Assembly (NCBI GenBank): GCA_001898465.1 | Contig: MKTX01000004.1 | Span: 1-64,000, forward strand | Length of the DNA stretch: 64,000 bases | Direction of reading: 5' to 3' | From: Sphingobacteriales bacterium 39-19 | GTDB taxonomy: Bacteria > Bacteroidota > Bacteroidia > Chitinophagales > Chitinophagaceae | Position numbers and translations under genes: made by a program | Notes under the pieces: model-generated | Told to the model about the DNA's origin: nothing | Database searches by the model: none | The model's input: only the letters and a program-made list of their open reading frames with translations | Shown here: one piece after another, positions 1 to 9,395 of the stretch | How the letters are laid out: the number at the start of each line of letters is the position of its first letter | Numbering within the stretch: position 1 is the first letter of the stretch

Positions 1-515
1 TTTACTATTTCTTCTTGTATTTCGAGAGGGGGAACCGGAATTTGAAATTTTGCCATGTCCTTTGCGGAAACATCAGTAACCTTAATGCCTTTTGCATATT
101 TTTTCTTTAGATCAAAAAACAAATCGGTTTGTGTGAGATAAGATAAATACTTTGAATTTTCTTTATGTTTAAATATAGTAGCATGTCCTCCCGTAACAAT
201 TTCCTCTTCACCAAGCCACGCAACAGCCTTACATACATCTTCAATATTTTCGCTTGTTGATGCTATTATTAAATCACCATGTTGCACTTTTTTTAATTTT
301 TTGGCAAGTTCAGGAGATACAAACGATTTTGTTTTTTCAGCAAAAGTGCCATAGTACGTGTATATCTGCCCATAGTGTATGCAACCTACTCCTGTTTCTG
401 TAAAGTCACTCTTCTGTAAGCCACTCCCTCTTACAAACTCACCTACATCACCCATTCTTTTAAACTCAATCCCATCAGGGCAAAGCCTTTCTATTAATTT
501 ATCTATCTTATTCAT
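1..515 (-). CDS. hsdS: Type I restriction-modification specificity subunit HsdS (partial, runs off the window)
   Basis: Reading from the ATG at 515, the minus strand is open to the window edge (about 171 codons). It begins MNKIDKLIERLCPDGIEF and has one target-recognition-like half ending in a conserved segment (IPVPPLEIQEEIV, near codon 160) typical of type I specificity subunits. HsdS provides the DNA-recognition domains that direct the HsdM methylase and HsdR endonuclease. The start codon overlaps the hsdM stop by 4 bases (ATGA), so the two genes are translationally coupled in one operon. The second recognition domain and any hsdR lie beyond position 1. Family assignment is firm; target sequence cannot be read. 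Confidence 0.9.
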   Translation of the reverse strand, partial: MNKIDKLIERLCPDGIEFKRMGDVGEFVRGSGLQKSDFTETGVGCIHYGQIYTYYGTFAEKTKSFVSPELAKKLKKVQHGDLIIASTSENIEDVCKAVAWLGEEEIVTGGHATIFKHKENSKYLSYLTQTDLFFDLKKKYAKGIKVTDVSAKDMAKFQIPVPPLEIQEEIV

Positions 516-2074
516 AAACTTCTTCCCTCCAAATCTGCAACAATTTCATCAATAGCAGTACGCAGCTTGTTTTGCTTCATTACAATTTCTGCAATGTGCG
601 CATTTAGTTTATCAATATCCACTTCTTCGGTGGTGTTTTCCTGTTCTACATAACTGCTTACGGAAATATTGTAATCGTTATCAGCGATATCCTTATTCAA
701 TACCAGCTTTGCAAAATGGTCATGGTCTTTCCGTTCAATATAAGCTTTCAGTATTTTCTTCCGGTTATCATCGGTTAGTTTGTTTTTATTTCCCCCACGT
801 ACAAACTCGGCAGAAGCATCAATGAACAAAGTGGCATTATCTTTCTTGCTTTTCTTCAATACTACAATGCAGGTGCCGATGGTGGTTCCAAAAAACAAAT
901 CGGGCGGTAACTGAATTACCGCATCTATATAATTATTATCAATAAGGTATTTGCGAATTTTTTGTTCCGCACCACCCCGGTATAACACTCCCGGAAACTC
1001 AACGATAGCAGCCGTACCTGCCGTAGAAAGCCAGTGGAGGATATGCAGCGTAAATGCTAAATCGGCTCTGCTCTTAGGCGCCAATACACCCGCAGGCGAA
1101 TAACGGGGATCATTTATCAGGAGTGAGTTGGCGTCACCTTCCCATTTTATAGAATAAGGCGGGTTGGAAACTATTGCATCAAAAGGCTCATCATCCCAAT
1201 GCTTTGGTTCAGTCAATGTATCACCGTGTGCAATATCAAATTTTTCGTAATTGATATCATGCAAAAACATGTTGATGCGACAAAGGTTAAAGGTAGTAAT
1301 ATTCACCTCCTGGCCATAAAAGCCCTGCCTTACATTTTCTTTGCCCAGCACTTTTGCAAACTTCAATAGCAGCGAACCGGAGCCACAAGCAGGGTCGTAC
1401 ACTTTATTTACCTGCTTTTTACCCACTACAGCAATTTCTGCCAGCAGTTCAGATACTTCCTGCGGTGTAAAAAATTCTCCCCCCGATTTGCCTGCGTTAC
1501 TTGCATACATCGTCATCAGGAATTCGTAGGCATCCCCAAAAGTATCATTGGTGTTTTCCTGGTATTCACCCAATTTCAGATCACCAATGGCATCAAGGAT
1601 CTTTACAAGCACCTCATTTCTTTTTGTTACCGAGGCACCAAGTTTGTTACTGTTTACATCTATATCGTCAAACAGCCCTTTCAGATCGTCTTCGCTGTCG
1701 CTGCCTTTTGCTGAGTTTTCAATATTTTTAAAAACCCGGCTTAAGGTTTCGTTCAGGTTTTCATTTGTCTTGGCTTTTCTACGAACGTTGACAAATAATT
1801 CTGAGGGCAGAATGTAGAATCCTTTTTCTTTAACGGTGTCGGCCCTGCCAAACTCAGCATCTTTATTAGAAATAGATGCATAGTCAAAATTTTTGTGGCC
1901 TGTGCGTTGTTCTTCCTTGTTAATATAAGAGGTAAGGTTCTCGGAAATAAACCGGTAAAACAACATGCCTAACACGTAGGATTTAAAATCCCATCCGTCA
2001 ACACTACCCCGTAAATCATTTGCTATTTGCCAGATGGTGCGGTGCAACTCATCCCTTTCCTGTTCTCTTGCCAT
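512..2074 (-). CDS. hsdM: Type I restriction-modification DNA N6-adenine methyltransferase HsdM
   Basis: This 520-residue protein has the full HsdM architecture. An N-terminal helical domain starts about residue 10 (WQIANDLRGSVDGWDFKSYV). The SAM-binding motif I DPACGSGSLLL is near residue 228 and the catalytic motif IV NPPY is near residue 305. It transfers a methyl group to adenine within the site chosen by HsdS and forms the M2S core of the complex. Length and motifs are intact, so it should be active. It is the first gene visible in the operon, followed by hsdS with a 4-base overlap. A perfect 14-bp palindrome sits 22 bases upstream of its ATG and may be an operator. Confidence 0.95.
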   Translation of the reverse strand: MAREQERDELHRTIWQIANDLRGSVDGWDFKSYVLGMLFYRFISENLTSYINKEEQRTGHKNFDYASISNKDAEFGRADTVKEKGFYILPSELFVNVRRKAKTNENLNETLSRVFKNIENSAKGSDSEDDLKGLFDDIDVNSNKLGASVTKRNEVLVKILDAIGDLKLGEYQENTNDTFGDAYEFLMTMYASNAGKSGGEFFTPQEVSELLAEIAVVGKKQVNKVYDPACGSGSLLLKFAKVLGKENVRQGFYGQEVNITTFNLCRINMFLHDINYEKFDIAHGDTLTEPKHWDDEPFDAIVSNPPYSIKWEGDANSLLINDPRYSPAGVLAPKSRADLAFTLHILHWLSTAGTAAIVEFPGVLYRGGAEQKIRKYLIDNNYIDAVIQLPPDLFFGTTIGTCIVVLKKSKKDNATLFIDASAEFVRGGNKNKLTDDNRKKILKAYIERKDHDHFAKLVLNKDIADNDYNISVSSYVEQENTTEEVDIDKLNAHIAEIVMKQNKLRTAIDEIVADLEGRSL

Positions 2075-2096
2075 AGTTAATATAATATTTCAAAAT

Positions 2097-2110
2097 TCAT
2101 TGTACAATGA
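2097..2110. promoter_or_regulatory. 14-bp perfect palindrome upstream of hsdM
   Basis: TCATTGTACAATGA is a perfect dyad 22 bases before the hsdM ATG. The neighbouring minus-strand sequence GAATTTTG resembles the Bacteroidota -7 element TAnnTTTG. A regulator bound here would overlap the promoter. Candidate operator; no cognate regulator is visible. Confidence 0.35.
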
Positions 2111-2279
2111 TTCTTACCCCCCCTCCTTTCAACAAATATAAGAAAAGAGGGGAATTGCCTGGCTGTGGTAAAGGGCGGGGAGCGAAAGCCTGTAAAGGGG
2201 CCCATGCGAAACGGGCCAGCAAAAAAAATACAACAGCCGTTGCGGGGGATGGAACCGGTGATGCGGGGTTCCGGGCCTT

Positions 2280-3242
2280 TTAGAATACTTCGGGATTGGC
2301 AATATGGGTGGGCTTGCCGTTTATGAAATTCAGTACATTTTCAAATGCTTTTCCAAAATACAATTCGTAGCTGTTTCGTTCTGTATAGCCCAGGTGCGGC
2401 GTGCAAACTACCCGGGGTAAGTTTAAGAATGCATTGTTTTTATCGTAAACAGGTTCTTCATCAAACACATCAAGGCCCGCAAAAGCAGGTGTACCGGCTC
2501 TAAGCGCTTGTAACAGCGCCCCTTTTTCTATCAGCGCTGCCCGGGCTGTATTGATCAATGTAGAGGCAGGCTTCATCATCATTAAATCAGTTGCTTTTAC
2601 AATACCCAATGTATTTTCATTCAGCCGTAAATGCAATGTGATGATATCTGCCTCCCTGAAAAAATCTTCTTTTGAATCGGCTTTTTCGAAACCATCTTCC
2701 ACGGCTTTGTTGCGGGAGGCTTCACTTCCCCAAACCAGAACAGTGGCGCCAAACACGCTGGCGTATTGGGCAATTCGCCGGCCTATTTTTCCATAACCCC
2801 AAATGCCGATGGTTTTTCCATGCACAGCAGACCCGATATTCGTCTGCCAATTACCTTCTTTCATTCCTTCTATCGCTTGTGGTATTTGCCTGACTGTATT
2901 CATCAATAATGCCCAGGTTAGTTCTGCCGGAGCAATGGGCGATCCGGTTCCTTCGGCAACAGCCACTTTGTATTTTGTGCAGTGTTGCAGGTTTATATGA
3001 TTGGATATCTTACCCGTCTGGCTGATCAGTTTCAGATGAGGAAGCAAACTCAATAGCTGTTCATTTATTTCTGTTCTTTCTCTGGTTAATACCAGGATGC
3101 TGGTATCCACTAATTTTTTAGCTAAATGATTTACGTCTTTCTCTGTTTTGTTAAGCACCTGTACATTTTGGCCTTTCAGTATTTTATAACAATCCAGCTT
3201 TCTTACGATGTTTTGATAGTCATCCAGGATGGTAATCTTCAT
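2280..3242 (-). CDS. D-2-hydroxyacid dehydrogenase family protein
   Basis: A 320-residue protein of the D-isomer-specific 2-hydroxyacid dehydrogenase family, which reduces 2-oxoacids or oxidises D-2-hydroxyacids with NAD(P). The dinucleotide-binding loop GYGKIGRR is near residue 150. The catalytic arginine lies in LINTARAALI, the glutamate in FDEEPVYD and the histidine in CTPHLGY, so the Arg-Glu-His set is complete. Length is normal for the family. The substrate cannot be told: phosphoglycerate, glyoxylate and other 2-oxoacid reductases share this pattern. It stands alone, about 200 bases from hsdM. Confidence 0.85.
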   Translation of the reverse strand: MKITILDDYQNIVRKLDCYKILKGQNVQVLNKTEKDVNHLAKKLVDTSILVLTRERTEINEQLLSLLPHLKLISQTGKISNHINLQHCTKYKVAVAEGTGSPIAPAELTWALLMNTVRQIPQAIEGMKEGNWQTNIGSAVHGKTIGIWGYGKIGRRIAQYASVFGATVLVWGSEASRNKAVEDGFEKADSKEDFFREADIITLHLRLNENTLGIVKATDLMMMKPASTLINTARAALIEKGALLQALRAGTPAFAGLDVFDEEPVYDKNNAFLNLPRVVCTPHLGYTERNSYELYFGKAFENVLNFINGKPTHIANPEVF

Positions 3243-3384
3243 GCCAGTAAATGTATATCGTTTTTAAAAGAAAATATTCAACCCTAAAACACAATCAATC
3301 TATCTCCAACAAAAATCTTTACCCGTTTTGATTGATCTGGTTTCCTCAGTTACCCGATCGTTAAAAAGCCCGTCTGCAGAACAT

Positions 3385-3795
3385 TTACCGGAAAGCTTCA
3401 CCTGCAAGATAGGTATCAAAAAATTCCTGGAATTTCAAAACCTTGTTATGACGCAGAATGATCAAATGAACAAAATCAGATTCATAAATTTTTTGGGTAC
3501 TGATTGCCCTGCATTTCATGTGGCCAATTACTGCTACTGAATCCGCATCTGTAATAAATCGATGCGTGTTTAATACCAGAATCTCTTCAGTGTTTTTTCC
3601 AATATTGATCCACTCCAAAAAACCTGAATGACCTTTTCTTGTTCCTCCGGCAGGATTGTAAGGATTTTCCGGCTCACCCCATTCAACATCTTCATGCAGA
3701 AATTGCAGTAAACGAGGTATGTCCTTTCTGGCAAAGCAATCGTAGAGTTGTTTTATTATGGCCAGGTTCTTGTCCCTATTATTTTTATTTTCCAT
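3385..3795 (-). CDS. SnoaL-like / NTF2-fold protein
   Basis: A 136-residue soluble protein. The pattern IIKQLYDCFARKDIPRLLQFLHEDVEW followed by a C-terminal KFQEFFDTYLA segment matches the cone-shaped alpha+beta NTF2/SnoaL superfamily. Members include polyketide cyclases, delta-5-ketosteroid-isomerase-like enzymes and many non-enzymatic proteins, so no reaction can be named. There is no signal peptide. It is separated from both neighbours by short gaps and lies in a run of minus-strand small metabolic genes. Confidence 0.7.
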   Translation of the reverse strand: MENKNNRDKNLAIIKQLYDCFARKDIPRLLQFLHEDVEWGEPENPYNPAGGTRKGHSGFLEWINIGKNTEEILVLNTHRFITDADSVAVIGHMKCRAISTQKIYESDFVHLIILRHNKVLKFQEFFDTYLAGEAFR

Positions 3796-3860
3796 CTTGC
3801 ACTTTTAATTATGTTTGGTAAATACAACGAAATAAAACTACCAATTGATTTAAGTATGAA

Positions 3861-4835
3861 TTATTCATGCATCCAAAAAAGCAGTTTCCCTTCATCCGCA
3901 GGTTTGCCGGTTGCCATGGCTTTTTGAAAATCGGGTAATGAAAATTTTGCAGCTACGTCCATCTTAAAACCGGGATCTATCACCGTACTAATCATTTCGC
4001 TCCATATTTTCTCCCGTTCCCCTTCGGTTTTGTTTTGCAGCCAGGCATCAATACCAAATCCTGTAATCACCAGGTTCTTAAATATTACATCTGCATTGTG
4101 GTACATTACCGGCTTATCGCTGAATAATCCATAGTGTATGATCTTGCTATTTGCAGAAATCACTTGTATGATTGCAGAAGCAAGATCTCCGCCAACGGCA
4201 TCTAAAAAACCTGCAATTTTTTCATTGCCTGCCAGGGTTTTTACCTGCGTTTGGAGGTCTCCGTCATTTGCCTGCAATACAGCGGTTGCGCCCAGGCTGA
4301 GCAGGGATTGCTGTCGGCTACTCTCTCTTACAATGGCCATCGTTTTGATGTGCCTGCTTTTTGCAAATTGAATTATCAATTTTCCCAGGGCCGAATTCGC
4401 TGCCGACAAAATAATCCATTCGCCTGGCCTGGCAGCTACGTCGGCTAAAAGCGCCCATGCGGTTATTGGGTTTAAAGCAAGCTGGGCAGCTTTTTCAATG
4501 GGCATATGAGCAGGCAGTAAAATCACTTTGCTTTTAGGTATATTCACATACCCGGCCCAGGCATTTTTATACCGAAATGCAACCAATGCATTCAAAGGAT
4601 AATGATGATCGCCGCCATTATCAACAATGCGGCCGGCTCCTTCGAAACCCGCAACCTGCGGATATTGCGGTGTAACCCGGTAGGTTTTTTCGATAAACAT
4701 AAAATCGGCAGGATGGATGGGGCTTGCCAGCATTTTTAACCGTATTTCACCGGGGAGCAGATCGCCAATACCGGTATCTCCATATTGCAACACTTTTGCT
4801 GCCGGGCCTTTTTTATTGAAAAATAATGATTTCAT
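3861..4835 (-). CDS. Zinc-independent medium-chain alcohol dehydrogenase / quinone-oxidoreductase-like protein
   Basis: About 324 residues from the ATG at 4835; an upstream TTG at 4868 would add 11 residues but ATG (MKSLFFNKKG) matches the family start. The N-terminal GroES-like half contains FEGAGRIVDNG. The Rossmann half carries the nucleotide-binding segment ILSAANSALGKLIIQFAK. No structural or catalytic zinc cysteines are seen, which points to the NADPH:quinone reductase / 2-enoyl thioester reductase branch. It probably reduces an activated double bond or quinone with NADPH. Substrate unknown. Neighbours are unrelated small genes on the same strand. Confidence 0.75.
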   Translation of the reverse strand: MKSLFFNKKGPAAKVLQYGDTGIGDLLPGEIRLKMLASPIHPADFMFIEKTYRVTPQYPQVAGFEGAGRIVDNGGDHHYPLNALVAFRYKNAWAGYVNIPKSKVILLPAHMPIEKAAQLALNPITAWALLADVAARPGEWIILSAANSALGKLIIQFAKSRHIKTMAIVRESSRQQSLLSLGATAVLQANDGDLQTQVKTLAGNEKIAGFLDAVGGDLASAIIQVISANSKIIHYGLFSDKPVMYHNADVIFKNLVITGFGIDAWLQNKTEGEREKIWSEMISTVIDPGFKMDVAAKFSLPDFQKAMATGKPADEGKLLFWMHE

Positions 4836-4894
4836 ACTACGCAGCTGTTTTCTAATATTTTTACACAATAGTTTTGGGGAATAAGCAATTGCTG

Positions 4895-5677
4895 TTAACC
4901 GTTTTCGGCCACCTGCAGTTTTCGTTTAAAACGATACCTGTTATTGAAAAGGTCTTCTTCTTTTAACACCAGCCTGGTTTTTTTATCAATCCAAAATTTT
5001 TGATAACTGCCAGCTGCCTTGCCTGTATGCTCCATTACCCAGCAATTTATTTTTTTACCTGCATCCGTACGCAATACATCGCTGCCGGTAACGGAATATA
5101 TTTCTTCGGACGGCTTTCCAAAACCGGGATCGTAAAATTGAATACGAAATGAACGATTTTCCCGGTATGGCAACCGGGTAAAAATAAACAGGTCGGTATG
5201 CCAGTTAAGATTATAGCCGGCAAAAGATGCATCGAAAGCTGAGATTATTTTTGTTTTGTTTGAATCGGCAATCTTTCCTTCAAAAATCACTGTACGGTCA
5301 TCAAAATCAAAACGGCTGCTATAGCCCAGGCCTTTCCAGGATGTTTGATGAAGGCGGGTAGAAAAATCTGTTGCGCTTAAGACAGTGTAAGCCCGGTGAA
5401 GCACGGTATCCCTGCCATCCCATTGCTGCGAAATGGCAATGGCCGGCTGGCCTTTGTACAATATCCTTTCCACATGTATTTGAACCAGGTAAAGACCTTG
5501 TGCCGGGCTGTCTTTAGCTTGCTTATTGTACACCAGGTAATCGATCTTACCATAAGGAATATTTTTTGAATAGAGAGTAGGTGCCGAAATGCTCACCGTG
5601 TCGTTATTTTGAGCATGGGCGTAATTACACAGAAGTGTGAAGGCTATTGTAAATATAAAAACGTGTACCTGTTTCAT
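4895..5677 (-). CDS. Exported protein of unknown function
   Basis: A 260-residue protein with a signal peptide (KQVHVFIFTIAFTLLCNYAHAQ, cleavage after AHA). The mature part is rich in beta-strand and aromatic residues and ends with KFWIDKKTRLVLKEEDLF, a pattern seen in DUF3108-like periplasmic proteins that measure or carry outer-membrane components. That likeness is weak. The start is set at 5677 because the next ATG upstream (5704) would place coding sequence inside the preceding yciI-like gene and lacks a signal peptide at its start. It follows the YciI-like gene by 5 bases and is probably cotranscribed. Confidence 0.6.
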   Translation of the reverse strand: MKQVHVFIFTIAFTLLCNYAHAQNNDTVSISAPTLYSKNIPYGKIDYLVYNKQAKDSPAQGLYLVQIHVERILYKGQPAIAISQQWDGRDTVLHRAYTVLSATDFSTRLHQTSWKGLGYSSRFDFDDRTVIFEGKIADSNKTKIISAFDASFAGYNLNWHTDLFIFTRLPYRENRSFRIQFYDPGFGKPSEEIYSVTGSDVLRTDAGKKINCWVMEHTGKAAGSYQKFWIDKKTRLVLKEEDLFNNRYRFKRKLQVAENG

Positions 5678-5682
5678 TTTTT

Positions 5683-5970
5683 TTATTGTATAAGGGTTTG
5701 CCATGCTTCGTTTGCCATGCTGGGTAAAAACTCGGTAACCTGGTATTCAGCAATTCCATTTCGGTAAAAAGGATCTTCCCCAATAATATTATGGATGCCG
5801 CTCATATTTTCAGCTTGGGCTAATATAATACCGCCATTTCTTGGCTGCTTTCTGCCGGAGAGCAGGAAAACCTCTTGCGCATAATTTTTTTTAAGAAATA
5901 ACTTGTGCTCTTCCAGGTACTGATCTACTTCTGCCAGGGGTACTTTGTAGGTTAATTGAATGATGAACAT
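5683..5970 (-). CDS. YciI family protein
   Basis: A 95-residue protein of the YciI/YCII family, a small ferredoxin-like fold. The family pattern is visible: FIIQLTYKVPLAEVDQYLEEHKLFL, then LLSGRKQPRNGGIILAQ, then DPFYRNGIAEYQVTEF. Family members act as standalone proteins of unclear role or as fusions to sigma factors and dehydrogenases. Start at ATG 5970; a GTG at 5979 would add three residues. The gene is immediately followed by the exported-protein gene, implying one transcript. Confidence 0.8.
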   Translation of the reverse strand: MFIIQLTYKVPLAEVDQYLEEHKLFLKKNYAQEVFLLSGRKQPRNGGIILAQAENMSGIHNIIGEDPFYRNGIAEYQVTEFLPSMANEAWQTLIQ

Positions 5971-6025
5971 ACTATACACTTTATTAAAATTTTAAAATGA
6001 TGCGATACCGGTTTTTATATTGCTA

Positions 6026-7378
6026 TTATTCCTGTGTTTTTAATACCTCTACCGCTTTCTCCAGCACTTCATCCCTGCCCTGCTGAATGCCTTGAATGGT
6101 GGGATGTATTTCCACATCAGGTTTTATGCCGATGCCCACAAATTCGGTTCCGTCGCTTAGAACATCTCTTTTGCTGCATACAAATCCCAGGCCCCCGCCG
6201 GGTAATTTATATCCAAGAGGCTGACCGGTACTGCCTCCTGTAGTGGCGCCTACAATTTTACCCCTGCCTGTGGTTTTAAATGCACCGGTAAAATCTTCAG
6301 CAGCAGAATAGGTAGCCGGCCCGGTTATTACAACTACGGGTTTGCTGTATAATTTATTTTTATACGGCTTCCAGTCATCTTTGTTTAATTCAATGGTAAC
6401 CGGTTCCGATCCCCATGCCCTGTAGCTGGGCCTGTACTTGCGCATTACACTGATGTTGGTGTAAAAGGGTTTGTTTACCAGGTAACCAATGATCTCGTAG
6501 CCATTGTTACTGTTGCCGCCGCCATTGCTCCTGATATCAATGATCAGTGCCGAGGTTTTTGAAATTTGCGGAAACAGGCTATCAAAGATGGCCACTGTTT
6601 TTGGGGTATTGAAACTATTGATGGTTACATGGCCAATATTACCGGGCAATAATTTGAATTGTACCGGGTCCTCATCAAAATCTATTTTCATTCTTTTAAA
6701 AGAAAGGGTTTTCTCTTTCCCCTCTTTTGTAATAAAGCGGATACTCACTTTATCGGTAAGTTTCCCGGCACATAGTTCGTAGCGGTAGATACGTGAAATA
6801 CTGTCCTGCGGGGTGGAAAAATGCAAATAAGGAGAGATTGTTTTTTTAATATAATCCTGTATGGGTACCCCTTCAATAGCCGTAGCGATCCAGCCTATTT
6901 GTGCCCTGGTATATTCAGGATCATGGCTCAGAACAGAAGATAAAATCACTTTCCCATCCAGGAACTCAAACACGAATGGCAGCATTCCTTTTTTCATAAA
7001 ATAATACAGGGGTTCTACCACCCGGCTATGCCCATCATGCAATAACTGGTTAAACTTTTTTAATTCTCCGTAATAAGAAAGAATATCATGAGTAGCCAAT
7101 ACCCTGGGAATAAAAGCCCGGTAGGCGCTGTCCCAATTTAATTGTGGCACCAGGTCGAAATTGGCAAAATTAAATTTGGCTTCGTACCAAACTTTACTCA
7201 ATCCTTCAATCTTTTGTTCATTGGATAGTTCGTCATTTTGCCGGGCAGTATCAAGAGCAAATGCCGGAAATATTTTTTTGAATTGCTGAACATAGGCAGC
7301 AGAATCAAATTTTTGCTGTGCCTGTACAGATGTAAAAAACAGGCTAAGCAGAACGGTTATAATGGCTAATTTTTTCAT
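6026..7378 (-). CDS. S41 family (C-terminal processing-type) serine peptidase, exported
   Basis: A 450-residue protein with a clear signal peptide ending SVQAQ. The C-terminal half has the S41 tail-specific protease fold: LIIDIRSNGGGN, VVVITGPATYSAAEDF with the likely nucleophile Ser near residue 358, and the GRGKIVGATTGGSTGQP segment. An N-terminal helical region and short PDZ-like part precede it. It should cleave peptides in the periplasm or at the cell surface. The general base lysine of Ctp proteases is not obvious; many Bacteroidota S41 proteins use a different helper residue. It is upstream of the yciI-like pair on the same strand. Confidence 0.85.
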   Translation of the reverse strand: MKKLAIITVLLSLFFTSVQAQQKFDSAAYVQQFKKIFPAFALDTARQNDELSNEQKIEGLSKVWYEAKFNFANFDLVPQLNWDSAYRAFIPRVLATHDILSYYGELKKFNQLLHDGHSRVVEPLYYFMKKGMLPFVFEFLDGKVILSSVLSHDPEYTRAQIGWIATAIEGVPIQDYIKKTISPYLHFSTPQDSISRIYRYELCAGKLTDKVSIRFITKEGKEKTLSFKRMKIDFDEDPVQFKLLPGNIGHVTINSFNTPKTVAIFDSLFPQISKTSALIIDIRSNGGGNSNNGYEIIGYLVNKPFYTNISVMRKYRPSYRAWGSEPVTIELNKDDWKPYKNKLYSKPVVVITGPATYSAAEDFTGAFKTTGRGKIVGATTGGSTGQPLGYKLPGGGLGFVCSKRDVLSDGTEFVGIGIKPDVEIHPTIQGIQQGRDEVLEKAVEVLKTQE

Positions 7379-7522
7379 AACACAAAGGGAATAAAATATA
7401 AATAACAGGAAAATATTTTTTGGATGAATAACAGAAAAAACAGGATGAAGGCTGCAAAACTCAGCGTGGATGAAAGGCTAAAAACAAGAATAAAATGGGT
7501 TGATGAATTTAATAAAAGGCCG

Positions 7523-7885
7523 TTATTCATGTTCCAGTATTTTAAGAATACGGTCGTAAGAAACCAGGTAATGAATCAAGAGCATAGACAGCATGAAAAT
7601 AAATAACAAACGGTACTCCATCCTGTACAACATCCATAAGGCAATACCAAACAGGAGCCCTTCCAGCAGGAGCCTTGCCCAACCCGGAATGGCTACCGGT
7701 GCAGGCCCGGGATCGCCTTGTACCCGGAATACCGCCCACATGATTGCCAGGGCAAGGGGGATCCCGATTGCCATGAACAGCCTCCATGGGGCATTAAAAC
7801 TTTGATAAGTACCTGCTGCAATGGCTGCCAATGCTGCCCATTCTAAAATAAAACGTAAGGCAAGATTTAAAGGATGGTTATTCAT
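7523..7885 (-). CDS. YrdB family membrane protein
   Basis: A 120-residue integral membrane protein with four hydrophobic segments (about residues 8-25, 35-55, 70-88 and 92-110). The sequence NNHPLNLALRFILEWAAL and the central MWAVFRVQGDPGPAPV match the YrdB/DUF2568 family of small bacterial membrane proteins of unknown function. The ATG at 7885 is preferred over a TTG at 7894. Neighbouring genes are on the same strand with short gaps. Confidence 0.75.
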   Translation of the reverse strand: MNNHPLNLALRFILEWAALAAIAAGTYQSFNAPWRLFMAIGIPLALAIMWAVFRVQGDPGPAPVAIPGWARLLLEGLLFGIALWMLYRMEYRLLFIFMLSMLLIHYLVSYDRILKILEHE

Positions 7886-7934
7886 TTTTTTCAACTTTAA
7901 AATACATTAATTCCGTCTGAAAGATTTTAAAAGA

Positions 7935-8387
7935 TCATACTCCAAACTGCCGCAGGTGATGATCCATATGTTTCCAGGCCGCCCTTCCCCATTCTTTATT
8001 GGTTAAGGAACCAAATACCGGGTGTGGCAAAGTAATGGGTTTCCTGTGCCGGGGAATCCGGTTGAGGATGGCTTTACAACGGCATAATTGTTCATCAAAA
8101 TCAATAGCCAGCACGGTACCGGCTGTATCATTGCGGGTGGCTCCTTTCCTGTTTTTGGGAAAATGAGGTTTCAGGTACAGGCCCAGCAGTTTCATGATGT
8201 ATTGTTTTGCTGTTGGCTTCTTCACATCATAGTGCGCTTCCAGCAATTGCGTGTTACAAAGATTACAGTGCAATAACATCTCCGTTGGGTTCATTCGTCC
8301 CCACAAATTTTTATGACCCTGGGTAAGTTTGTCTAACCGTTTGCAAACCTGCTGTACACTCGCCGGATCTGATAAATTATTTTTCAT
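7935..8387 (-). CDS. DUF1569 domain protein (DinB-like four-helix fold)
   Basis: A 150-residue protein with LWGRMNPTEMLLHCNLCNTQLLEAHY near residues 29-54 and a C-terminal WKHMDHHLRQFGV. This is the pattern of DUF1569 proteins, which share the DinB/YfiT-like four-helix bundle and keep histidines placed to bind a metal (His in MLLHC and in MDHHL). No reaction is established for the family. It lies 11 bases downstream of the alpha/beta hydrolase and is likely cotranscribed with it. Confidence 0.75.
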   Translation of the reverse strand: MKNNLSDPASVQQVCKRLDKLTQGHKNLWGRMNPTEMLLHCNLCNTQLLEAHYDVKKPTAKQYIMKLLGLYLKPHFPKNRKGATRNDTAGTVLAIDFDEQLCRCKAILNRIPRHRKPITLPHPVFGSLTNKEWGRAAWKHMDHHLRQFGV

Positions 8388-8398
8388 TAGTATTTATT

Positions 8399-9319
8399 TT
8401 AGTATTTGATCTGTTTAAAAAAGCCAATTACTTTTTCGGCATACCACTGCGGTTCTTCCTGAAAAGGAGCATGGCCACCATGATAGATTACAATGCTTGT
8501 ATGCGGGAACGCAAAGCTTTTGTAATGATCCGGGCCAATGGCATAATCTTTATCGCCGGCCATGATCAAAACCGGGCAATGGATGTCTTTTGTTAGCGCT
8601 GTAAAGTCTTTCATGTATTCGGGCATATTCCACACTGCATTGGCAAAATCCCGGTTACTTTTCCCGATTGGGTTATCAATTGTATCATTCAGGTCTTTTT
8701 CGTATTGATTACGGAACATGAGTTTATACCAAAGCTTTTTTTGGGTTAAGAGATCGTGGATCATGCCTACCCTTTGCATCGTGGGTTTAGTGGTATCCAG
8801 GTAGGGCGTTTTGTCAGCAATGCCCAGTATTTGAATACCGGAATGTATGTGGCTCTCCATAGAATAATTTACATTCAGTGTGCAATGGATCAATAAAAGT
8901 GCGGCAACCCGGGAAGGGTAATGATGGGCATAGCTGGTAATGATGACTCCGCCAAAGGAGTGGCCCATCACAGCCCATTTTGTAAAACCCAGGTGCTGAC
9001 GTATTTCTTCAAGGTCTTTTTCCATCCGGCCCAATGAGTAATCGCCATTCGCAGGTGATGAAGAGCGGCCGCATCCCCGCTGATCATAATAAATCATCTG
9101 CACCTGGTCTTCTATGGGGCCGGCTTGCTGGAATGCCTGGTAGTAATAAGCATTGGAACCGGGGCCACCATGTACAAAAACACAGGGTATTCCCTTACCG
9201 GAAATTTTTACATACAGGGAAACGTTATCGCTTGTTTTTAAAATAAATGAAGAATCTGCAGCTTTTGCTGTTGCGATGGCTACCATAAAAAGCAGCCATA
9301 GGATGGTTATCTTTTTCAT
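8399..9319 (-). CDS. Exported alpha/beta hydrolase, proline-iminopeptidase-like
   Basis: A 306-residue protein with signal peptide (cleavage near TAKAA). The oxyanion motif HGGPGSN is near residue 51, YDQRGCGRSS follows, and the nucleophile elbow GHSFGG is near residue 119. The acid is probably in AGDKDYAIG and the histidine in YHGGHAPF. This is the prolyl aminopeptidase / tricorn-interacting factor group, which releases N-terminal residues from short peptides, though many relatives are esterases. The signal peptide places it outside the cytoplasm. The triad is complete. Confidence 0.8.
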   Translation of the reverse strand: MKKITILWLLFMVAIATAKAADSSFILKTSDNVSLYVKISGKGIPCVFVHGGPGSNAYYYQAFQQAGPIEDQVQMIYYDQRGCGRSSSPANGDYSLGRMEKDLEEIRQHLGFTKWAVMGHSFGGVIITSYAHHYPSRVAALLLIHCTLNVNYSMESHIHSGIQILGIADKTPYLDTTKPTMQRVGMIHDLLTQKKLWYKLMFRNQYEKDLNDTIDNPIGKSNRDFANAVWNMPEYMKDFTALTKDIHCPVLIMAGDKDYAIGPDHYKSFAFPHTSIVIYHGGHAPFQEEPQWYAEKVIGFFKQIKY

Positions 9320-9395
9320 AACACAAAGAAAATATTGACCCTTCCCTGAAAAAAATAAAATAAGATGAACAACCCAAAACAGCTGACGAATCCTG

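Noticed and set aside
2221..2243. Weak terminator after the D-2-hydroxyacid dehydrogenase gene (CAAC/GTTG stem with eight T)
   Set aside because: A 4-bp stem is too short to support a call.
7424..7606. 60-codon plus-strand ORF overlapping the YrdB gene
   Set aside because: It is antisense to a recognisable gene for about half its length and has no family resemblance or start context.
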